Source: an uncultured Clostridia bacterium
GTDB taxonomy: Bacteria; Bacillota; Clostridia; TANB77; CAG-508
DNA: 10,609 bases
Reading direction: 5' to 3'
NCBI GenBank assembly: GCA_944388635.1
Contig: CALXJN010000070.1
Span: 1-10,609 of the forward strand
A program made the translations under genes and the position numbers. Below the pieces are notes generated by a model that had not been told where the DNA came from, did not search any database, and worked only from the letters and a program-made list of their open reading frames with translations. Positions 7,328-10,609 of this stretch are shown in pieces; the first letter of the stretch is position 1, and every line of letters begins with the position of its first letter.

Positions 7328-9937
7328 ATGAAAGAGGAAAATAAAAACGAAAGAATGAATATAGAAGAATATTCTAATATAGGTACAAAAGATGTACAAG
7401 AATACATAAAAGAAAATAATATTTCATTAAACGGAATGTCAAATTCAGAAGCAATTAGAAAAATACAAGAACATGGCTATAATGAATTAAAACAAGCAAA
7501 ACCAAAGAAATGGTATTATTATTTTATGAAAAGTTTATTAACACCATTTAACTGTATTTTGCTTGGTATAGCAGTTGTTTTAAGCTACACAGATATAATA
7601 ATTGCAGTAGAGCCAAGTTATGCAAATATTATAGTCATCATATGTTTAGTATTAATAAGTACTCTTTTAGAGTTTTTTGAAGAGTACAGATCAAATAAAG
7701 CAGCAGAAAAATTAAAAGAACTTGTTGCAACAACTACAACAGTTTTAAGACAAGGAAATAAAGAAAAAGTACAATTAAAAGAAGTTGCAATTGGAGATAT
7801 AGTACTTTTATCAGCTGGAGATATGATACCAGCAGATTTAAAAGTATTAGAAGCAACAGACCTTTATGTAAGGCAATCATCACTTACAGGAGAATCAGAC
7901 GCAATAAAAAAAGTTCCAATATCAGAAGTTAGCAAAGAGGATATAGAAACAATATCAGACTTAGATACAATTTGTTTTATGGGCACAAATGTAATAAGCG
8001 GTAGCGCAAAAGCAGTCGTAATAGCAACAGGAGAAAACACATACTTTGCAAGCATAGCACATTCTATAACTTCAGAAAAGCCAAAAACATCTTTCCAAAA
8101 AGGTGTAGAAAATATAAGTAAACTATTAATAAGATTTATGCTTATATTAATACCACTAGTATTTATACTAAATGCATGGAAACATGATTTACTTACATCA
8201 TTTACATTTGCCGTTGCAGTTGCAATTGGTATAACACCACTACTTTTACCAGTCATATTATCATCAAGTTTATCAAAAGGTGCAGTGAGAATGTCTGATA
8301 AAAAGACGATTGTAAAAAAGCTAGATTCTATACAAAGTTTTGGAGCAATGAATATACTTTGCACAGATAAAACAGGAACATTAACAGAAGATAAAATTGT
8401 GCTTGAAAGATACTTAGATGTAAAAGGAAATGAAGATATTAGAGTTTTAAAACATGCTTTTTTAAATTCATATTTTCAGACAGGCTTAAAAGGAAGCATA
8501 GATGAAGCGGTTATAACAAGAGCATATAAAAATGGGCTAGAAGAAATTACAAAAGATTATAAATTAGTAGATGAAATACCATTTGATTTTATGCGTAGAA
8601 GATTATCAGTTGTTGTAGATGACGGAAAAGAAAAGCTAATTATCACAAAAGGAGCTGTAGAAGAAATATTAAGTATTTCTTCAAATATAGACTATAAAGG
8701 CGAGATATCTAATATTACAAAAGAAATAAAAGAAAACATATTGAAAATCAGCAAAGATATGAATAAAGAGGGATTAAGAGTAATTGCTGTTGCACAAAGA
8801 ATAACTAAAGAGGACAAGACAGATTTTAATATACCAGACGAAAAGAATATGACTTTAATTGGCTTTATTGGCTTTCTAGATCCAGCAAAAGAAAGTGCAA
8901 AAGATTCAATTGCAAGATTAAATAAAGCAAAAATCAGAGTAATAGTACTTACAGGAGATAATGCAGAAGTTACAAGATGTGTTTGCAATAAAGTAGGAAT
9001 AAAATCTAAGAGAATAGCAATAGGTTCAGATGTAGAAAAATTATCAGACTCAAGCTTAAAACGTCTGCTTAAAGATACAAATATTTTCGCAAAACTTTCT
9101 CCTATACAAAAAGAAAGAATTGTAAGGGTATTAAAAGAAAGCGGAAATGTTGTAGGATATATGGGAGACGGAATAAATGATAGTCCGTCACTTATTAACT
9201 CAGATGTAGGTATCTCAGTAGATACAGCAGTAGATATTGCAAAAGAATCAGCAGATATAATACTTCTTGAAAAAGACTTAAATGTGTTAGTAGACGGTGT
9301 TACAGAAGGAAGAAGAACTTTTTGTAATTTGATGAAATATATAAAAATGGCAGCAAGCTTTAACTTTGGAGAAGTATCATCAGTAATTATAGCAAGCGTA
9401 TTACTTCCATTTTTACCAATTACACCAATACAATTATTAGTACAAAGTCTACTTTATGATTTAGGACAACTAACATTACCATTTGATAATGTTGATGATA
9501 ATTATCTTTTGTCGCCAAGAAAATGGGATGTAAAAGGATTAAAAAGATTTATGATATTTATGGGACCAGTTAGTTCATGCTTTGACTTAATCGTATTTGC
9601 AATCTTATGGTTTGTATTTAATGTAAGAGACGCACAAGTATTTCAAACAATATGGTTCTCTTATGGAGTTGTATCAAACCTAGTTGGAATGCACGTAATA
9701 CGTACGGCAAAAGCTCCATTTATACAAAGTAATGCATCAAAAATGGTATATTTTTCATCAATACTTTTAAGTATAGTTGCAATGGTAGTGCCATTTACAA
9801 TACTTGGAGAAGTAATAGGACTTGTTGCAATTCCATTTATGTATTTCCCAGTAATAATAGGTGTGCCAATTCTATATTGCTTTGTGGCACTATTTGCAAA
9901 GAGGGTTTATATTAAGAGAAACGGCGAGTGGATCTAG
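7328..9937 (+). CDS. mgtA: P-type ATPase of the MgtA (P3B, magnesium import) family with altered ion-site residues
   Basis: This is a complete 869-residue membrane ATPase, close to the usual length for MgtA, driven by phosphorylation of Asp347 in CTDKTGTLT. Also present are the phosphatase motif Thr187-Gly-Glu-Ser190, the nucleotide-domain KGA motif, TGD in the P domain and Asp614/Asp618 in MGDGIND. The P-domain start (KKLDSIQSFGAMNILCTDKT), PRKWDVK and the terminal KRVYIKRNGEWI closely follow E. coli MgtA as I know it. Ten membrane helices are expected. Two transport-site positions differ. MgtA has TPEMLP in helix 4, but here it is TPLLLP with Leu305 in place of Glu. MgtA has QNLMYD in helix 6, but here it is QSLLYD with Ser707 in place of Asn; Asp711 is kept. 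Substrate and direction are therefore uncertain, with magnesium import the default guess. GGAGG five bases before the ATG supports the start, and the gene has its own promoter. Confidence 0.88.
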   Translation: MKEENKNERMNIEEYSNIGTKDVQEYIKENNISLNGMSNSEAIRKIQEHGYNELKQAKPKKWYYYFMKSLLTPFNCILLGIAVVLSYTDIIIAVEPSYANIIVIICLVLISTLLEFFEEYRSNKAAEKLKELVATTTTVLRQGNKEKVQLKEVAIGDIVLLSAGDMIPADLKVLEATDLYVRQSSLTGESDAIKKVPISEVSKEDIETISDLDTICFMGTNVISGSAKAVVIATGENTYFASIAHSITSEKPKTSFQKGVENISKLLIRFMLILIPLVFILNAWKHDLLTSFTFAVAVAIGITPLLLPVILSSSLSKGAVRMSDKKTIVKKLDSIQSFGAMNILCTDKTGTLTEDKIVLERYLDVKGNEDIRVLKHAFLNSYFQTGLKGSIDEAVITRAYKNGLEEITKDYKLVDEIPFDFMRRRLSVVVDDGKEKLIITKGAVEEILSISSNIDYKGEISNITKEIKENILKISKDMNKEGLRVIAVAQRITKEDKTDFNIPDEKNMTLIGFIGFLDPAKESAKDSIARLNKAKIRVIVLTGDNAEVTRCVCNKVGIKSKRIAIGSDVEKLSDSSLKRLLKDTNIFAKLSPIQKERIVRVLKESGNVVGYMGDGINDSPSLINSDVGISVDTAVDIAKESADIILLEKDLNVLVDGVTEGRRTFCNLMKYIKMAASFNFGEVSSVIIASVLLPFLPITPIQLLVQSLLYDLGQLTLPFDNVDDNYLLSPRKWDVKGLKRFMIFMGPVSSCFDLIVFAILWFVFNVRDAQVFQTIWFSYGVVSNLVGMHVIRTAKAPFIQSNASKMVYFSSILLSIVAMVVPFTILGEVIGLVAIPFMYFPVIIGVPILYCFVALFAKRVYIKRNGEWI

Positions 9938-9992
9938 ATAAAAAACACGTTCAGCCTAGCCAAAAGCACAATTCTTTGCAGAACTTGAAAAG

Positions 9993-10167
9993 AGCAATGA
10001 CTATATTTACTTTTCATTAGCGGCTGTAAGATTTTCAAGCTTAGAAATTCTTATATATTCTTATGAGGAATGGTCACGCTAGCCGTGAAAGAGGCTCATA
10101 AGAATATGTTAGAATTTCTGCGAAGAAAATTGCAACTTAGCTAATGAAAATAAATATAGTCATTGCT
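9993..10167. repeat. 175-base long imperfect hairpin between the ATPase gene and the tRNA genes
   Basis: Bases 9993-10020 and 10141-10167 pair over 27 bp with one bulged C at 10010. Then comes an internal loop of about 22 bases a side with a central 6-bp ATTTTC match. Bases 10044-10067 and 10095-10118 pair over 24 positions with one mismatch and one G-U. The apex has a small stem TCACG/CGTGA (loop CTAGC). The order of outer stem, bubble, inner stem and apical loop is that of a structured RNA or of an inverted-repeat transposable relic. No reading frame, T-run or clear promoter accompanies it, so the strand is unknown. The flanks 9938-9992 and 10168-10247 show nothing I can identify. Confidence 0.7.
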
Positions 10168-10247
10168 TTAATAAGAAAATAATCATATATTTTTATTTGC
10201 TTCATATACATATAATTAGAAAATAAGTAAAACTTAATGAGTTTTTC

Positions 10248-10276
10248 TTGACAATTTAATTTATTTTTGGTATCAT
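10248..10276 (+). promoter_or_regulatory. Strong promoter for the tRNA genes
   Basis: A perfect TTGACA (10248-10253) is separated by 17 bases from TATCAT (10271-10276). It is the best promoter in the window, as expected for stable RNA genes. Transcription would start near 10283, about 16 bases before tRNA-Gly. Confidence 0.8.
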
Positions 10277-10298
10277 AATAAAGCATTATTCATGAAGT

Positions 10299-10372
10299 GC
10301 AGGTATAGTTTAGTGGTAAAACGAGACCTTGCCAAGGTTTAGTCACGAGTCCGATTCTCGTTACCTGCTCCA
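10299..10372 (+). tRNA. tRNA-Gly (anticodon GCC)
   Basis: The acceptor stem GCAGGTA/TACCTGC, D arm GTTT-AGTGGTA-AAAC, anticodon stem AGACC/GGTTT with loop TTGCCAA (anticodon 10331-10333) and T stem ACGAG/CTCGT all pair, and CCA is encoded. It reads GGC and GGT. The T loop is TCCGATT: position 55, normally T (pseudouridine), is C here. First gene of a two-tRNA unit. Confidence 0.95.
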
Positions 10373-10428
10373 AAAATAAAATATAGACTATATAATAATA
10401 TTGCCATTTTTGTTAGATATAATAAAGT

Positions 10429-10502
10429 GGCGATATAGCCAAGTGGTAAGGCACGAGTCTGCAAAACTCTGATCCCCGGTTCGAATCCGGGTGTCGCCTC
10501 CA
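10429..10502 (+). tRNA. tRNA-Cys (anticodon GCA)
   Basis: The acceptor stem GGCGATA/TGTCGCC (one G-U), D arm with AAGTGGTA, anticodon loop CTGCAAA (anticodon 10461-10463), T arm CCCGG-TTCGAAT-CCGGG and encoded CCA are all regular. The 27-43 pair at the top of the anticodon stem is a C-T mismatch. It follows tRNA-Gly after 56 bases and is probably co-transcribed with it. Confidence 0.95.
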
Positions 10503-10533
10503 AATAATTAAATTTGAAGTAAAGAAAAAATAT

Positions 10534-10562
10534 TTGATAAATATCAAAAAAGATGTTATTAT
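10534..10562 (+). promoter_or_regulatory. Promoter pointing out of the window, with palindrome over its -35
   Basis: TTGATA (10534-10539) and TATTAT (10557-10562) have the ideal 17-base spacing. The -35 sits inside a 16-base palindrome TTTGATAAATATCAAA (10533-10548), a possible repressor operator. The remaining bases to 10609 show no gene start I can support; the driven gene lies beyond the window. Confidence 0.5.
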
Positions 10563-10609
10563 ATAGTTAGCTTAAGCAAATGTGTTATAGGTCGTATGAG
10601 ACATATATG

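Noticed and set aside
9993..10167. Firm call of 6S RNA for the long hairpin
   Set aside because: The general shape fits, but I see neither a promoter or terminator for it nor the conserved bubble sequence, and the stems are too perfect.
10418..10423. TATAAT just before tRNA-Cys as its own promoter
   Set aside because: There is no -35 at a usable distance, and the start point would fall at the first base of the tRNA; co-transcription with tRNA-Gly is simpler.

Overview
The window is AT-rich throughout. Codons end mostly in A or T, arginine is written almost only as AGA, ribosome binding sites are GGAGG-type, and promoters are TATAAT-like. With Gram-positive style surface proteins, a sporulation/DacF-type carboxypeptidase and tRNA genes that encode their own CCA, this points to a low-GC Bacillota, most likely an uncultured gut-type clostridium. 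That placement is inferred from style and family resemblance; no marker gene fixes the taxon.

Layout, all genes on the + strand. (1) 1-4224: the 3' part of a large membrane-anchored cell-wall hydrolase (phage-tail-type lysozyme plus C39-like cysteine peptidase), then, after a small hairpin, a single-pass membrane protein with a duplicated NTF2-like extracellular module. The pair resembles the wall-opening end of a conjugation or secretion apparatus that lies upstream of the window. (2) 4225-4521: a gene-free stretch with a GC-rich insert bounded by perfect 25-bp inverted repeats, then three 11-bp tandem repeats resembling a PhoB/PhoP box and an extended -10 promoter. (3) 4522-5898: a cytoplasmic coiled-coil protein of unknown function, closed by an intrinsic terminator whose 3' stem is also the Shine-Dalgarno sequence of the next gene. 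(4) 5947-7214: a D-Ala-D-Ala carboxypeptidase (DacF/PBP5 family) that reads through only if one C is skipped at two places, each time at an in-frame CGG followed by A. (5) 7215-9937: a promoter, a 5' leader with a hairpin, and an MgtA-type P-type ATPase with altered transport-site residues. (6) 9938-10609: a gene-free stretch with a roughly 175-nt long hairpin, then a consensus promoter, tRNA-Gly(GCC), tRNA-Cys(GCA), and a promoter with a palindromic -35 pointing out of the window.

The most notable observation is in dacF. The two frame breaks are the only two in-frame CGG codons I could find in about 3,100 codons of the window. At both, treating CGGA as a single glycine restores the family sequence exactly. 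This suggests +1 frameshifting or quadruplet decoding at CGG in a genome where CGG is otherwise avoided. Two unrelated sequence errors or mutations are the null explanation.
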